Assembly: GCF_007004545.3 (NCBI RefSeq)
Contig: NZ_CP045503.2
Span: 3,814,102 to 3,878,101, forward strand
Reading direction: 5' to 3'
DNA length: 64,000 nucleotides
DNA from: Shewanella eurypsychrophilus
GTDB taxonomy: Bacteria; Pseudomonadota; Gammaproteobacteria; Enterobacterales; Shewanellaceae
A model generated the notes under the pieces. That model saw only the letters and a program-made list of their open reading frames with translations, was not told where the DNA came from and did no database searches. Position numbers and translations under genes: made by a program. Of the stretch, positions 9,225-19,780 are shown piece by piece (positions within the stretch are counted from its first letter, which is position 1; the number at the start of each line of letters is the position of its first letter).

Positions 9225-10364
9225 TTAGTAAAGTGACGTCTTATTATTTTCAATAAATTCGCGCGATAAACGACCGAACATCTTCATATAGGTATATATG
9301 GTATATGAGAGAACAATCGGAACAAAGATAATCGCAGCCCATGTCATTACAGTCAGAGACATTTTACTCGCAGTGGCATCCCACATGGTCAAACTCACGT
9401 TTGGCTCCAAAGAAGACGGCATGACGAATGGGAACATAGCGGCGCCACAAGTTAAGATCACGGCAGCAATCGCCAATGAGCTAAACAAGAAGGCGAAGCC
9501 TGAGCGGTTTAAGCGACTCGTCAGTAAAACAAGCAGTGGCATCACTAGCCCTATAATAGGGAACATCATAGTGAATGGATACTTATCATAGTTCGCCAAC
9601 CAAGCACCAGACTCTATTGCAACCGTTTTAAGGGTTGGATCTGATATGCCATAAGTGTCGATAGTCGAAGTAATGACAAAACCATCAATACCATTGACTA
9701 ACCAAACGCCAGCGGCACCAAATAGAACGAATAGCAGAGCCGCGAATAACTGACCGGCTTTAGCAGCACGAACTCTAAGCTCGCCTTCTGTCTTCATCTG
9801 TAACCAAGTAGCACCTTGCATCATAAACATGCTGACACACACAAGGCCAGCAAGCAGACCAAATGGATTCAACAGGCCGAAGAAGCCACCGTGATAAGTT
9901 GCACGTAAATACTCATCAAAGTTAAATGGAACACCTTGTAATAAGTTACCAAATGCAACACCGATAATTAGCGGTGGAACAAAACCGCCAACAAACAGTG
10001 CCCAATCCCACGCAGCTCGCCATCTTGGATCTTCAATCTTCGAACGGTAATCGAAACCTACCGGACGTAGGAACAAGGCGAACAATACCAACATCATCGC
10101 GACATAGAAGCCAGAGAATGAGACACCGTATACCATAGGCCAAGCGGCAAAGAGCGCGCCACCGGCAGTGATCAGCCATACCTGGTTACCATCCCAATGT
10201 GGGGCGATGGAGTTAATCATAATACGACGCTCGGTGTCATCTTTGCCTAAAATAGGTAAAAGTGCGCCGACCCCCATATCAAAACCATCCGTAACTGCAA
10301 ATCCAATGAACAGCACACCTATGAGTGCCCACCAGATAAATCTTAATAATTCATAATCAAACAT
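9225..10364 (-). CDS. cydB: cytochrome bd ubiquinol oxidase subunit II
   Basis: A 379-residue polytopic inner-membrane protein, the usual CydB length. It starts MFDYELLRFIWWALIGVLFIGFAVTDGFDMG, with the conserved TDGFDMGVGALLP and HWDGNQVWL segments near the N terminus. CydB is the structural partner of CydA in the high-affinity bd oxidase that reduces oxygen with quinol electrons. AGGAGATC precedes the ATG. It lies 15 bp after cydA and 14 bp before cydX. Confidence 0.97.
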   Translation of the reverse strand: MFDYELLRFIWWALIGVLFIGFAVTDGFDMGVGALLPILGKDDTERRIMINSIAPHWDGNQVWLITAGGALFAAWPMVYGVSFSGFYVAMMLVLFALFLRPVGFDYRSKIEDPRWRAAWDWALFVGGFVPPLIIGVAFGNLLQGVPFNFDEYLRATYHGGFFGLLNPFGLLAGLVCVSMFMMQGATWLQMKTEGELRVRAAKAGQLFAALLFVLFGAAGVWLVNGIDGFVITSTIDTYGISDPTLKTVAIESGAWLANYDKYPFTMMFPIIGLVMPLLVLLTSRLNRSGFAFLFSSLAIAAVILTCGAAMFPFVMPSSLEPNVSLTMWDATASKMSLTVMTWAAIIFVPIVLSYTIYTYMKMFGRLSREFIENNKTSLY

Positions 10365-10379
10365 GATCAGATCTCCTGC

Positions 10380-11936
10380 TTAGGCATCTAAGTTTTCAAA
10401 GTGGTAACGGCCAGTCTTCATACAACTTGGTCCTTGACGAGCAAACTTAATCATCAAGTAAAGCTCAATGACGAGTAGCACGGTGTAGAACGCCGAAATA
10501 GAAATAATACTGAACCACAAGTCACTAACCGAAAGACTCGATGCGGACATAAAGGTAGGCAGCACTTCGGAAATAGTCCAAGGCTGACGTCCATATTCTG
10601 CAACGAACCAACCACACTCAATGGCAATCCATGGCAGTGGTAAGCTATAAAGCGCCGCTTTAAGAACCCAAGGTTTCTCTTCAATTTGATGACGTGTGCT
10701 CTGCCAGAAAGCGGCGGCAAACACAAACAACATAATGATGCCAGCTCCCACCATGGCACGGAAAGACCAGAACATAGGCGCTACGTTTGGAATAGAATCC
10801 TTAGCCGCTGCAATGATCTGTTCTTCAGTGGCATCGACAACCTTATCAGTATAACGCTTCAACAGTAGACCATAACCTAAGTCAACTTTTGCCTCTTCGA
10901 ACGCCGCTCTTAGCTCAGGGGTTTCTTCACCAGAGCGAAGCCTCGTCAGCATCCCATAGGCTATCATACCGCTTCTGATACGCACTTCGTGTTCGGCAAT
11001 TAAATCTTTAATCCCCGTGACTTCTTCATCCAGTGAGCGTGTCGCAATAATACCCATGGCATAAGGAATTTTTATAGCAAAGTCTGTTTCCATGGTTTCT
11101 TGATTCGGGAAACCAATCGCTGTAAATGCAGCTGGAGCTGGCTCAGTGTGCCACTCAGCTTCAATTGCAGCTAATTTAACACGCTGAACTTCACCGACTT
11201 TATAGCCTGATTCATCACCGAGTACGATAACAGATAGGATAGATGCCATACCAAAACTTGCAGCAATGGCGAATGAACGACGTGCAAACGGTAAGTCGCG
11301 CTTCTTCAAGATGTAGTAAGCACTGATCGACAATACGAACATGGCTCCAGCAACATAACCAGAAGCGACAGTATGAACAAACTTAACTTGAGCAACAGGG
11401 TTAAATAGCACTTCGCCCCAATTAGTCATCTCCATACGCATCGTTTCATAGTTAAATACTGAACCGACAGGGTTCTGCATCCAACCATTAGCAACCAAGA
11501 TCCACAATGCAGACATGTTAGAACCAAGCGCTACTAACCAAGTGACAGCTAAATGCTGACGTTTGGTGAACCTGTCCCAACCAAAGAAGAACATACCCAC
11601 TAAGGTGGACTCAAGGAAGAAGGCCATCAAACCTTCAATCGCCAATGGAGCACCAAAAATATCACCCACGTAATGTGAGAAATATGACCAGTTAGTGCCA
11701 AACTGGAACTCCATAGCTAGCCCGGTAGCAACACCTAAGGCAAAATTAATACCAAACAGCTTACCCCAAAACTTGGTCATATCTTTATAGATCTGTTTAT
11801 CTGTCATCACATAAAGTGATTCCATGATAGCCAGCAAAAAAGCTAAACCTAAAGTTAAGGGAACAAACAAGAAGTGATACATAGCTGTCATCGCAAATTG
11901 AAAGCGCGACAGCTCAACAACCTCTTCTAAAATCAT
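10380..11936 (-). CDS. cydA: cytochrome bd ubiquinol oxidase subunit I
   Basis: The heme-carrying subunit, 518 residues. The N-terminal [15 protein letters not shown] contains the heme ligand His (residue 21, E. coli His19). The quinol-binding Q-loop is of the long type, and GRQPW occurs near residue 447. I chose ATG 11936 ([14 protein letters not shown]) because AAGGAG lies 6 nt upstream; a start at 11963 adds nine non-conserved residues. It is the first gene of cydABX. The upstream region has CRP-like and FNR-like sites, in line with the micro-aerobic role of this oxidase. Confidence 0.97.
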   Translation of the reverse strand: MILEEVVELSRFQFAMTAMYHFLFVPLTLGLAFLLAIMESLYVMTDKQIYKDMTKFWGKLFGINFALGVATGLAMEFQFGTNWSYFSHYVGDIFGAPLAIEGLMAFFLESTLVGMFFFGWDRFTKRQHLAVTWLVALGSNMSALWILVANGWMQNPVGSVFNYETMRMEMTNWGEVLFNPVAQVKFVHTVASGYVAGAMFVLSISAYYILKKRDLPFARRSFAIAASFGMASILSVIVLGDESGYKVGEVQRVKLAAIEAEWHTEPAPAAFTAIGFPNQETMETDFAIKIPYAMGIIATRSLDEEVTGIKDLIAEHEVRIRSGMIAYGMLTRLRSGEETPELRAAFEEAKVDLGYGLLLKRYTDKVVDATEEQIIAAAKDSIPNVAPMFWSFRAMVGAGIIMLFVFAAAFWQSTRHQIEEKPWVLKAALYSLPLPWIAIECGWFVAEYGRQPWTISEVLPTFMSASSLSVSDLWFSIISISAFYTVLLVIELYLMIKFARQGPSCMKTGRYHFENLDA

Positions 11937-12119
11937 TAGTGACTCCTTAGGTGGTGCAACCATCGATTATGATTAGATCCCCATCAATCATTACCGATGC
12001 CTATTGAGGAATTTTATTTTTAGTGCATTTACACACTTATCAGTGGTAAAGCGGCTAAATATCGTATTTTTTACAAATTGACTAAGAGTCGCACAATAAT
12101 GTGCCACTCCAATCAATTC

Positions 12120-12135
12120 CGTGACCAAGTTCACA
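12120..12135. promoter_or_regulatory. CRP-type site upstream of cydA
   Basis: CGTGACCAAGTTCACA contains GTGA-N6-TCAC with exact symmetry, close to the CRP consensus TGTGA-N6-TCACA. It lies ~185 bp upstream of the cydA ATG. CRP control of cyd is established in Shewanella oneidensis. That this copy is used is inference. Confidence 0.6.
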
Positions 12136-12258
12136 ACAAACCATTAATTTGTGATTAAAACTGAGAGCATTCATAAAACATTTGAAGCTAAATCTTTATT
12201 ATCAAAAACTTAACGAAAACACAGACTCTTTCTCACCGTTAGTTTATACCATTCAAAA

Positions 12259-12272
12259 TTGATTCAAATCAA
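12259..12272. promoter_or_regulatory. FNR/EtrA box upstream of cydA
   Basis: TTGATTCAAATCAA is an exact match to the FNR consensus TTGAT-N4-ATCAA. It lies ~320 bp upstream of cydA and ~460 bp upstream of the small peptide gene on the other strand. It could act on either. EtrA is the FNR homologue of Shewanella. Confidence 0.7.
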
Positions 12273-12627
12273 TCAAACACTCCGCTTAAAATGGGTTTTG
12301 TGGTTAAGGACACAGTTCAACACACGCTTAGGTTGACCCATCTAAAATACCATGTTAGGGGCGTTGTGGTGGTGGTGATAAACAAATATTTTTATTGGTT
12401 ACAGTAATTATCAACTCAAAAGCCATACTTTTACAGCCAACAAGTTAAAAGCATCAATTTATTTACATGCTAAATAATTACCTATAATCATAAAATACAA
12501 ATAAAACAATTACCTACAATAACCACCTGTATATCGATCGATGCAATTCAACTTAAACCCATTAATTTAACTAATGACAAAGAACAATTTTTCTCGTTTG
12601 ATCATATTCATAAGGAAGCATAATATA

Positions 12628-12715
12628 GCTCCTGTGCTAAGGAGCAGACTAAATAACCCGGTGACCTTGCCCGGCTAGTCGAACTCCGCTCACATTACCC
12701 TTTAACTGTGTGGAG
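12628..12715 (+). promoter_or_regulatory. structured leader of small peptide gene
   Basis: GCTCC (12628-12632) pairs with GGAGC (12641-12645), and a GC-rich segment with CCCGG-type arms follows before the GGAG ribosome-binding site at 12712-12715. The contrast with the AT-rich flanks suggests a transcribed, folded 5' leader. No known riboswitch class is recognised. Confidence 0.35.
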
Positions 12716-12723
12716 ATATTATT

Positions 12724-12801
12724 ATGAAAAAATTTCTAAATCGTTTAGCAAACAACTACAAGCGTGTTTTTGTTGAACTTTATACTGCTAGAGAGCTATA
12801 A
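12724..12801 (+). CDS. 25-residue basic amphipathic peptide, unknown
   Basis: An ATG with GGAG 8 nt upstream opens a 25-codon frame (begins MKKFLNRLANNYKR, ends YTAREL). A strong hairpin terminator follows 49 bp later, so the unit looks like a complete small gene. The peptide is basic with hydrophobic residues spaced to form an amphipathic helix, like several membrane-peripheral bacterial small proteins. I do not recognise a family. An alternative is that it is a leader peptide of a short regulatory transcript. It is divergent from cydA and shares its upstream region. Confidence 0.5.
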   Translation: MKKFLNRLANNYKRVFVELYTAREL

Positions 12802-12850
12802 ACAGCACCTCAGCAAACAGATTTACTTGAAGTTTTGTTAGCGCAAAACG

Positions 12851-12884
12851 GCCACCTAGCATATTGATGCTAGGTGGCTTTTTC
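12851..12884 (+). terminator. intrinsic terminator of small peptide gene
   Basis: GCCACCTAGCAT pairs perfectly with ATGCTAGGTGGC around a 4-nt ATTG loop, followed by a run of five T. It is a strong rho-independent terminator on the plus strand. Confidence 0.9.
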
Positions 12885-13110
12885 ATATCTAGCTCATAAT
12901 AACCACTTCAAAAGCTTCGATCTCCCCTCACAAACATAAGTAAGCACTTATATACTAGCCTAGGCCTCACCTCTCCGCTAGCAGAGCTATTAGCCCCTTA
13001 GATCCAAATAGACTACAAACCCTATATTTTAGGTGGTTTAGTACATAAAGCTTTTCTAAAGTTGATATAAGCCACTATTTATCTTCAATAATCTTGCAAC
13101 CTTTGAGCAC
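12885..13110. other. intergenic, nothing recognised
   Basis: The stretch between the small-peptide terminator and the purL terminator holds no convincing reading frame or fold. Confidence 0.5.
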
Positions 13111-13147
13111 AAAAAAAAGGGCACCGATATTTTCGGTGCCCTTTTAC
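13111..13147 (-). terminator. intrinsic terminator of purL
   Basis: AAAAGGGCACCGA pairs with TCGGTGCCCTTTT around a 5-nt loop. Read on the minus strand a run of eight T follows. It lies ~115 bp past the purL stop. Confidence 0.88.
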
Positions 13148-13260
13148 CTTGGTATTAATGAGTGACAGTTAAATTAGGCGAACTTTACATTTGAACTCGC
13201 TAATTAATCTCGAGTCTGAACATGATGTAAACATTAGCCATAACTTGTCAGTCACTTTAT

Positions 13261-16200
13261 TTAACCAAGCTTAACTCGTGCATTTCTGAACATTCTCATC
13301 CAAGGGCTATCTTCACCCCAGCTATCAGGATGCCAAGAGTTCGCTACGGTTCTAAATACACGCTCAGGATGTGGCATCATGATGGTCACACGACCATCAG
13401 TGCTACAGATCCCTGATAACGCATTAGGGGAACCATTAGGGTTCTGCGGGTATTGCGTGGCTATCTCACCCTTACCATTTACATATCGCAAAGCAACTGT
13501 TCCAGACGCTTCAGCTAAAGCCATTGCCTCTGGCGTGGCAAACTCTGCACGTCCCTCACCGTGTGACACGGCAATCGGCATACGAGAACCTTCCATGCCA
13601 TCAAGGAAGATAGAGGGAGTTTTTTGTACTTCAACTAAGCTGACACGGGCTTCGAAACGCTCAGAGCGATTTCGAACAAAACGCGGCCAATGTTCAGTGC
13701 CTGGGATGATCTCTTTCAATGTGGATAACATCTGACAGCCATTACATACGCCTAGAGAGAAACTGTCTTCACGTTCGAAGAATTGAGTAAACTGCTCACG
13801 GGCTCTGGCATTAAACAGAATAGACTTAGCCCAACCTTCACCAGCACCCAGCACATCACCGTATGAGAAACCACCACACGCTGCTAATCCTTGGAACTCA
13901 TCTAAGCTGATGCGTCCACTGAGAATATCACTCATATGGACATCACGACTCTCAAAGCCTGCTCTATCGAAGGCTGCCGCCATCTCCAGGTGCGAGTTAA
14001 CCCCTTGCTCACGCAAAATAGCCATCTTAGGTGCAGCACCTTTTAAGATAAATGGCGCGGCAACATCTTCACTTGGGTCGAACTTTAGATCGACAGTTAA
14101 GCCCGGCTCGCTGGCGTCATGCTTAAGCGCAAACTCTTCATCTGCACACTCAGGAGTATCTCTAAGTGACTGCATTTTATGGGTCGTTTCAGCCCAGATA
14201 GTTCTCAGCTCTGTGCGAGACTCAACTAACATCTCACGATCGCCGTCATTTATCGTAATGGTATCATCAGCAGTTAAACCACCAATGACATGACATGCGA
14301 CGCCCGCAGCATTGAACTTGGCAATGATGGCTTCACTTTGTGCACTGCTAACCTGAATGACACCACCAAGCTCCTCATTAAAGAGTCGCTCAATATCGGT
14401 GCCATCAACATCTGCAAGATCGATATTCAGACCCGTGTTACCCGCAAACGCCATCTCAACAAGTGTAGTAAGAAGACCACCATCGCTGCGATCGTGATAG
14501 GCAATAACGTCACGGCTGGCAACTAGAGGCTGGATCACCTCGAAGAAGCCACGTAGCAAGCTTGCATCACTAAGATCTGGGGCTGTATCACCCAGCTCAC
14601 TGTACACCTGAGCCAGACATGAGCCACCAAGGCGATTATTACCTGCACTTAAGTCTATAAGTAGTAACTCTGTCTCACCTTTATCGGTGCGAAGCTCTGG
14701 AGTGACTGTATTGCGGATATCCTGCACTGCACCAAAGGCTGTGATGACCAGTGACATAGGCGATGTTACCGCCTTATCGACACCCTGATCTTGCCATGCA
14801 GTCTTCATCGACATCGAGTCTTTACCGACTGGAATAGTCAAATCAAGCTCTGGACACAGCTCTTCACCAATGGCTTTTACCGCTTCATAGAGACCAGCAT
14901 CTTCTCCAGGGTGGCCAGCTGCAGACATCCAGTTAGCTGAAAGCTTAATGCGCTTAAATGACCCGATATCACTGCCGGCAATGTTCATGATCGATTCTGC
15001 AACTGCCATGCGTGCAGAAGCGCCAAAGTCCAGTAGTGCAAGCGGCGTACGCTCACCCAAAGACATGGCTTCACCTGTGTATGAATCAAAACTTGCTGCA
15101 GTCACGGCACAATCCGCAACTGGAACCTGCCAAGGACCCACCATCTGATCGCGATTAACCAGACCCGTTACACTTCTATCGCCTATGGTAATTAAGAAGG
15201 TCTTTTCAGCCACTGTTGGAAGTCTGAGTAAGCGACGTACCGCTTCTTTAATCTCAATCTTACTTTGATCAACGGCCGGTGACTCAGCCTTTGCGCTCAC
15301 AACATCACGGCTCATTTTGGGTGCCTTACCTAACAGCACTTCAAGCGGCAGATCAATCGGCTTATCACCAAAATGCTCATCACTTAAACTTAAATGACGT
15401 TCTTCTGTTGCTACGCCCACCACAGAGAAAGGCGCGCGTTCACGCTCACATATTGCGATAAACGTATCGAGATTTTCAGGTGCTACAGACATCACATAAC
15501 GTTCTTGTGACTCGTTACACCAGATCTCTAACGGGCTCATTCCTGGCTCATCAGATGGCACATCTCTGAGTTCAAACTTACCACCACGTTCGCCATCGTT
15601 GACAAGTTCAGGGAAAGCATTGGATAGACCGCCTGCGCCTACATCATGAATAAATTGGATCGGGTTGTTATCACCCATCTGCCAACAACGATCGATCACT
15701 TCCTGACAACGACGCTCCATCTCTGGGTTTTCACGCTGCACAGAAGCAAAATCGAGATCTTCATTAGATTCACCAGAGGTCATTGAAGAGGCTGCACCGC
15801 CACCTAAGCCGATATTCATCGCCGGACCGCCTAAGACGATAAGCTTAGCACCAACGGTAATTTCACCTTTTTGGACATGATCTTCACGTATGTTACCTAG
15901 GCCACCGGCAAGCATAATTGGTTTATGATAACCACGCACTTCAACACCGTTATGGCTGCTGACTTCTTGCTCATAAGTACGGAAGTAACCCAACAATGCA
16001 GGGCGACCGAACTCATTGTTGAACGCAGCGCCACCGAGTGGGCCTTCAGTCATGATATCAAGCGCGGTAACGATACGATCAGGCTTACCGTAGTCAGCTT
16101 CCCATGGCTGAACAAAACCTGGGATCTTAAGATTTGAAACACTGTAACCAGTTAAGCCAGCTTTTGGCTTTGAACCTCGTCCAGTTGCACCTTCATCGCG

Positions 16201-17142
16201 GATCTCTCCACCGGAGCCTGTAGCGGCACCTGGGTATGGGCTGATTGCTGTAGGATGATTATGGGTTTCAACCTTCATCAGGATATGCATAGGCTCAGTG
16301 TGGTAACTGTACACGCCATTATCTTCAGGGAAGAAACGACCTGCTGTATAGCCTTCCATAACAGCCGCATTATCTTTATAAGCCGATAACACACCATCAG
16401 GCGTCACTGCGAAGGTATTTTTAATCATCTTGAACAAAGATTTTGGCTGAACCTCACCATCAATAGTCCAATCTGCATTGAAAATCTTATGACGACAGTG
16501 CTCTGAGTTTGCTTGGGCAAACATCATTAACTCGACATCATTTGGATTACGGCCAAGTTGAGTAAAATTCTCAACCAGGTAATCGATTTCATCGCTAGCT
16601 AACGCTAAACCAAGCTGTACATTCGCAAGCTCTAACGCACTACGACCTTCAGTTAAAATATCGACACTTTTTACAACGGCAGGCTCAGTACGTGCAAAAA
16701 GCACTTCTGCCGCCTCAAAGCCAGCAAGAATAACTTCCACCATGCGGTCATGAAGTAGCGCAATTAAGCCTTGCTCTTGCTCTGTAGTTAGCGCGTCAGA
16801 CTCTACATAGTAGGCGATACCGCGCTCTAAACGTTTAACTTTTTCTAAACCACAATTGTGGGCAATATCTGTTGCCTTAGAAGACCAAGGAGAGATAGTG
16901 CCTGGACGTGGCGTGACAAAATGAAGTGTACCCTCTGGTGCGTGCGCTTCAATGGCAGGACCATAGGTAAGGAGTTTGGCAAGTTGCTGAGTTTCACTTT
17001 CTTCAAGTGGCTCAGTTAAATCGGCTAAATGGATATACTCAGCATAGATACCAGTAACTGGAAGTACTGCAGTTTTACAGGCTTCCATTAATTTTTGAAC
17101 TTTAAACGCTGATAAAGCTGGGGCTCCGCGGATGATCTCCAT
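13261..17142 (-). CDS. purL: phosphoribosylformylglycinamidine synthase
   Basis: The large single-chain FGAM synthase (1,293 residues) of gammaproteobacteria, which converts FGAR, glutamine and ATP to FGAM in purine synthesis. It starts [18 protein letters not shown], as in E. coli. An N-terminal PurS-like domain is followed by two AIRS-like halves ([15 protein letters not shown]) and a C-terminal class I glutamine amidotransferase with nucleophile Cys in GVCNGCQML and the His/Glu pair near HPERVF. I chose ATG 17142; the adjacent upstream GTG would add one residue. AAGGTG lies upstream. It is divergent from mltF. Confidence 0.98.
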   Translation of the reverse strand: MEIIRGAPALSAFKVQKLMEACKTAVLPVTGIYAEYIHLADLTEPLEESETQQLAKLLTYGPAIEAHAPEGTLHFVTPRPGTISPWSSKATDIAHNCGLEKVKRLERGIAYYVESDALTTEQEQGLIALLHDRMVEVILAGFEAAEVLFARTEPAVVKSVDILTEGRSALELANVQLGLALASDEIDYLVENFTQLGRNPNDVELMMFAQANSEHCRHKIFNADWTIDGEVQPKSLFKMIKNTFAVTPDGVLSAYKDNAAVMEGYTAGRFFPEDNGVYSYHTEPMHILMKVETHNHPTAISPYPGAATGSGGEIRDEGATGRGSKPKAGLTGYSVSNLKIPGFVQPWEADYGKPDRIVTALDIMTEGPLGGAAFNNEFGRPALLGYFRTYEQEVSSHNGVEVRGYHKPIMLAGGLGNIREDHVQKGEITVGAKLIVLGGPAMNIGLGGGAASSMTSGESNEDLDFASVQRENPEMERRCQEVIDRCWQMGDNNPIQFIHDVGAGGLSNAFPELVNDGERGGKFELRDVPSDEPGMSPLEIWCNESQERYVMSVAPENLDTFIAICERERAPFSVVGVATEERHLSLSDEHFGDKPIDLPLEVLLGKAPKMSRDVVSAKAESPAVDQSKIEIKEAVRRLLRLPTVAEKTFLITIGDRSVTGLVNRDQMVGPWQVPVADCAVTAASFDSYTGEAMSLGERTPLALLDFGASARMAVAESIMNIAGSDIGSFKRIKLSANWMSAAGHPGEDAGLYEAVKAIGEELCPELDLTIPVGKDSMSMKTAWQDQGVDKAVTSPMSLVITAFGAVQDIRNTVTPELRTDKGETELLLIDLSAGNNRLGGSCLAQVYSELGDTAPDLSDASLLRGFFEVIQPLVASRDVIAYHDRSDGGLLTTLVEMAFAGNTGLNIDLADVDGTDIERLFNEELGGVIQVSSAQSEAIIAKFNAAGVACHVIGGLTADDTITINDGDREMLVESRTELRTIWAETTHKMQSLRDTPECADEEFALKHDASEPGLTVDLKFDPSEDVAAPFILKGAAPKMAILREQGVNSHLEMAAAFDRAGFESRDVHMSDILSGRISLDEFQGLAACGGFSYGDVLGAGEGWAKSILFNARAREQFTQFFEREDSFSLGVCNGCQMLSTLKEIIPGTEHWPRFVRNRSERFEARVSLVEVQKTPSIFLDGMEGSRMPIAVSHGEGRAEFATPEAMALAEASGTVALRYVNGKGEIATQYPQNPNGSPNALSGICSTDGRVTIMMPHPERVFRTVANSWHPDSWGEDSPWMRMFRNARVKLG

Positions 17143-17466
17143 CACGTCATTTCACCTTATATATTATAATTGCAGGGTCAGATCTGGCGCCATTATAGGG
17201 AAATGCTACTGACAAATCACCAGAAGTTAACCGCGAAAACAGTGTTTCCTATTAAAGAAAATCCCCCTCGTTAAAATAAATTGCTCAGTTAACGTTTAAG
17301 ACAGGTTAAATGGCTTAAGATCGACCATAATTATGCATAAGACATACTCAGCGCACTTAGCTAGTACTCAGATAAATAAGGGAAAATTCGTTTTATCCAG
17401 GCTTTGCTTCCACTGTGATATAATCTCCTGCTGTTTTGAACCAAATGATGGGAAAATTAGCGCTAT
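17143..17466. other. purL-mltF divergent promoter region
   Basis: A 324-bp intergenic region. A TATAAT hexamer at 17419-17424 is a candidate -10 for mltF, and ATTATAAT-like sequence lies close to purL. I see no PurR-type palindrome. Confidence 0.4.
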
Positions 17467-18909
17467 ATGAAAAAACTTTTGTTTGTCTTACTCACTATTA
17501 CTGTACTGGCCGCATGCCAGAAGGTCAGTGTGGAACAAACTCAGGTTAATAAAGCGCCTATAGTCAAAACCACCTTAACTGTTGGTACCCTTTATGGCTC
17601 GCAAATTTTCATCACTTCAGGTCAAGGCGAAGCCGGTTTTGATTATGAGATGGCATTACGTTTTGCCGATTTTCTCGAACTCGATTTAGAGATGAAGCCC
17701 TACCCGAATATCGGAGAGCTTTATCAGGCTCTGGATAAAGGCGATATCGATCTTATCGCCGCTGGGCTTGCCGATACTCAAAGCCGCAGAGAGAAATTCC
17801 GCTTAGGGCCACCGCTTTATCGAGTGGATCAAGTGTTAGTGTACAAACAAGGAACATCGATCCCAAAGGATGTGTCTCAGCTAGAAGATAAGATAACAGT
17901 CATAACAGATTCATCGTTCGTTGAAACACTGTCTCAATTGCAAAAGATGTACCCTGAACTGCTCTGGTCGCAGGAGAAAGACAAAGACAGTGAAGAGTTA
18001 ATGGCAATGATCGCCAGAGGAGAGATTACTTATACTATCGCCGACTCAACGACATTCGACATCAATCGCCGCTTTATGCCTGAACTAAGAGCCGGGCCCA
18101 TCTTAAGAGAAAAACAAGCGATCGTCTGGTTACTGCCACCGAATAATAGTGACCGTTTAATGAGTAACTTGCTAACATTTTGGCACAATGAGAAGCGCAG
18201 TGGCACCTTAGCCCATCTCAATGAAAAATATTTTGCCCATGTAAAACGTTTTGATTATGTCGATACTCGCGCCTTTCTCCGCGCTATCGATAACAAGTTG
18301 CCAAAATATAAAGATAAGTTTCAATATTACGCTGGAGACATCGATTGGCGAAAACTGGCAGCTACGGCTTACCAGGAATCTCACTGGAATCCCAATGCCC
18401 GCTCGCCCACAGGTGTAAGAGGCTTGATGATGTTGACATTACCAACCGCAAAACAGGTCGGTATTGCCAACAGACTCGATCCGGAACAAAGCATTAAAGG
18501 TGGTGCGAAATATCTGAATGATATTTTAGTTCGCCTGCCTGACTCTATACCAGAAAATCAGCGTATGTGGTTTGCTTTAGCCTCGTACAATATCGGCTAT
18601 GGTCATGTAGAAGATGCGCGTAAGCTGGCACAATCTATGGGCCTTAACCCCAGTGCATGGCGCGACCTAAAAGAGGTACTGCCGCTGCTGCAAAAACGAA
18701 AATACTATAAGCGAACTCGCTATGGCTATGCCAGAGGCAACGAAGCGGTTCATTATGTTGATAGCATTCGACGTTACTACGATACCTTAGTATGGGTTGA
18801 TAATCAGAATCGGCTGATAGAAGATGCAAACCGTCAAGCCGATGAGACACAAATGGTGGAGCTGACTAATGGTGAGAGCAATGAGTTAGTAGGTGCACAA
18901 CCGCAGTAA
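17467..18909 (+). CDS. mltF: membrane-bound lytic transglycosylase F
   Basis: A lipoprotein (lipobox LAAC at ~14-17) with an N-terminal periplasmic solute-binding-like domain (~45-265) and a C-terminal lysozyme-like SLT domain (~290-440). This two-domain order is diagnostic of MltF (YfhD). The catalytic Glu lies in [12 protein letters not shown], and [13 protein letters not shown] matches a later SLT motif. It cleaves peptidoglycan to 1,6-anhydromuropeptides at the outer membrane. The purL-mltF divergent arrangement is also that of E. coli. Confidence 0.96.
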   Translation: MKKLLFVLLTITVLAACQKVSVEQTQVNKAPIVKTTLTVGTLYGSQIFITSGQGEAGFDYEMALRFADFLELDLEMKPYPNIGELYQALDKGDIDLIAAGLADTQSRREKFRLGPPLYRVDQVLVYKQGTSIPKDVSQLEDKITVITDSSFVETLSQLQKMYPELLWSQEKDKDSEELMAMIARGEITYTIADSTTFDINRRFMPELRAGPILREKQAIVWLLPPNNSDRLMSNLLTFWHNEKRSGTLAHLNEKYFAHVKRFDYVDTRAFLRAIDNKLPKYKDKFQYYAGDIDWRKLAATAYQESHWNPNARSPTGVRGLMMLTLPTAKQVGIANRLDPEQSIKGGAKYLNDILVRLPDSIPENQRMWFALASYNIGYGHVEDARKLAQSMGLNPSAWRDLKEVLPLLQKRKYYKRTRYGYARGNEAVHYVDSIRRYYDTLVWVDNQNRLIEDANRQADETQMVELTNGESNELVGAQPQ

Positions 18910-18961
18910 TTTTTGTAAACTTTAAGCAGTGAGCCATTAATATTTTAAATAGGAGAATGTG

Positions 18962-19084
18962 GTGAGAAAAAATAAACTAAAATTGATCTCTTCAAGACGC
19001 AGAAACCAGCAAAAGGCCCGTCATCTACGTACCTTGGCCCGACAAAAAATGTTCTTTTGCTTTATTCAACCTGCAGGTCAGTGA
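18962..19084 (+). CDS. 40-residue basic small protein, putative
   Basis: A GTG start with AGGAG ~7 nt upstream opens 40 codons (begins MRKNKLKLISSRRRNQQKAR) ending at TGA. The product is strongly basic, with eleven Arg/Lys in the first 26 residues, and no family is recognised. It lies between mltF and the convergent tadA. The ribosome-binding site is the main support, and codon evidence is thin, so it may be spurious. Confidence 0.4.
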   Translation: MRKNKLKLISSRRRNQQKARHLRTLARQKMFFCFIQPAGQ

Positions 19085-19107
19085 TCGATTCAATCAAAAA
19101 ACAGATA

Positions 19108-19695
19108 TTACTCTTTCAATTTTTGTTCTTTCTCAGCCTCTAGCCTTTTCTGCAGCTGCTTCAGTTCCTTTTTCTCTTTACGTCGACGCCTGAAGAACTG
19201 GCTTAGCTGCTCACTGCATTTATCTGCAAGCACTCCCTCTGTCACTTGCAACTGATGATTAAATGCACTGTGCCTGACCAAATCAAGCACTGTACCAGCA
19301 GCACCTGTTTTCTCATCTCTTGCACCAAACACTAGACGCTCGACTCTAGAGTGAACCATAGCGCCCGCACACATGGCACAAGGTTCTAAGGTGACATATA
19401 GCGTGGTATTGAGCAGTCGATAGTTCTCAATGATTTTCCCTGCATGACGTAGACACTGCATTTCTGCATGGGCCGATGGATCGTGCTGTCCAATGCAATC
19501 ATTAGATCCTAAGGCAATCACTTCATCGTCTTTGACCAAGACAGCGCCGACTGGCACCTCGCCACGACTTTCAGCCTCATGGGCTTGTTTCATTGCCAGT
19601 GACATAAAAAATAGATCTTTCTCTAACTGAGAAGTACTGTCATCAGGTTGCTGTGTTTTTATTCTCTGATCTGGCAAACTTAATCCCACCACCAA
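19108..19695 (-). CDS. tadA: tRNA-specific adenosine deaminase TadA
   Basis: It deaminates A34 to inosine in tRNA-Arg(ACG). The zinc and catalytic motifs are clear: HAE in DPSAHAEMQCLRHAG and PCAMC in TLEPCAMCAGAMVHSR, followed by GARDEKTGAAG and LSQFFRRRR. The C terminus has a Lys/Glu-rich tail. The start is uncertain: no ATG precedes the conserved KDLFFMSLAM segment, so TTG 19695 or the GTG codons at 19692/19689 are used; ATG 19605 would cut into the first conserved helix. It lies downstream of guaA, separated by a terminator. Confidence 0.95.
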   Translation of the reverse strand: MVVGLSLPDQRIKTQQPDDSTSQLEKDLFFMSLAMKQAHEAESRGEVPVGAVLVKDDEVIALGSNDCIGQHDPSAHAEMQCLRHAGKIIENYRLLNTTLYVTLEPCAMCAGAMVHSRVERLVFGARDEKTGAAGTVLDLVRHSAFNHQLQVTEGVLADKCSEQLSQFFRRRRKEKKELKQLQKRLEAEKEQKLKE

Positions 19696-19726
19696 TGTAA
19701 ATGTTGGATAAATATTAGACGTTAAA

Positions 19727-19748
19727 AAAGGCGCCGAAGCGCCCTTTT
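19727..19748 (-). terminator. intrinsic terminator of guaA
   Basis: Read on the minus strand, AAAAGGGCGC-TTCG-GCGCCTTTTTT has a UUCG tetraloop and a T-run. It lies just after the guaA stop. Confidence 0.85.
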
Positions 19749-19780
19749 CATTTTACACCTAAGTGTTAGTTAAGCGTCAA

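Larger units (their letters stand above)
11937..12627. other. long cydA upstream region
   Basis: About 690 bp without a convincing reading frame between cydA and the leader of the small peptide gene. It holds the CRP-type and FNR-type sites listed separately and is otherwise AT-rich. No tRNA-like fold or repeat was noticed. Confidence 0.6.
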
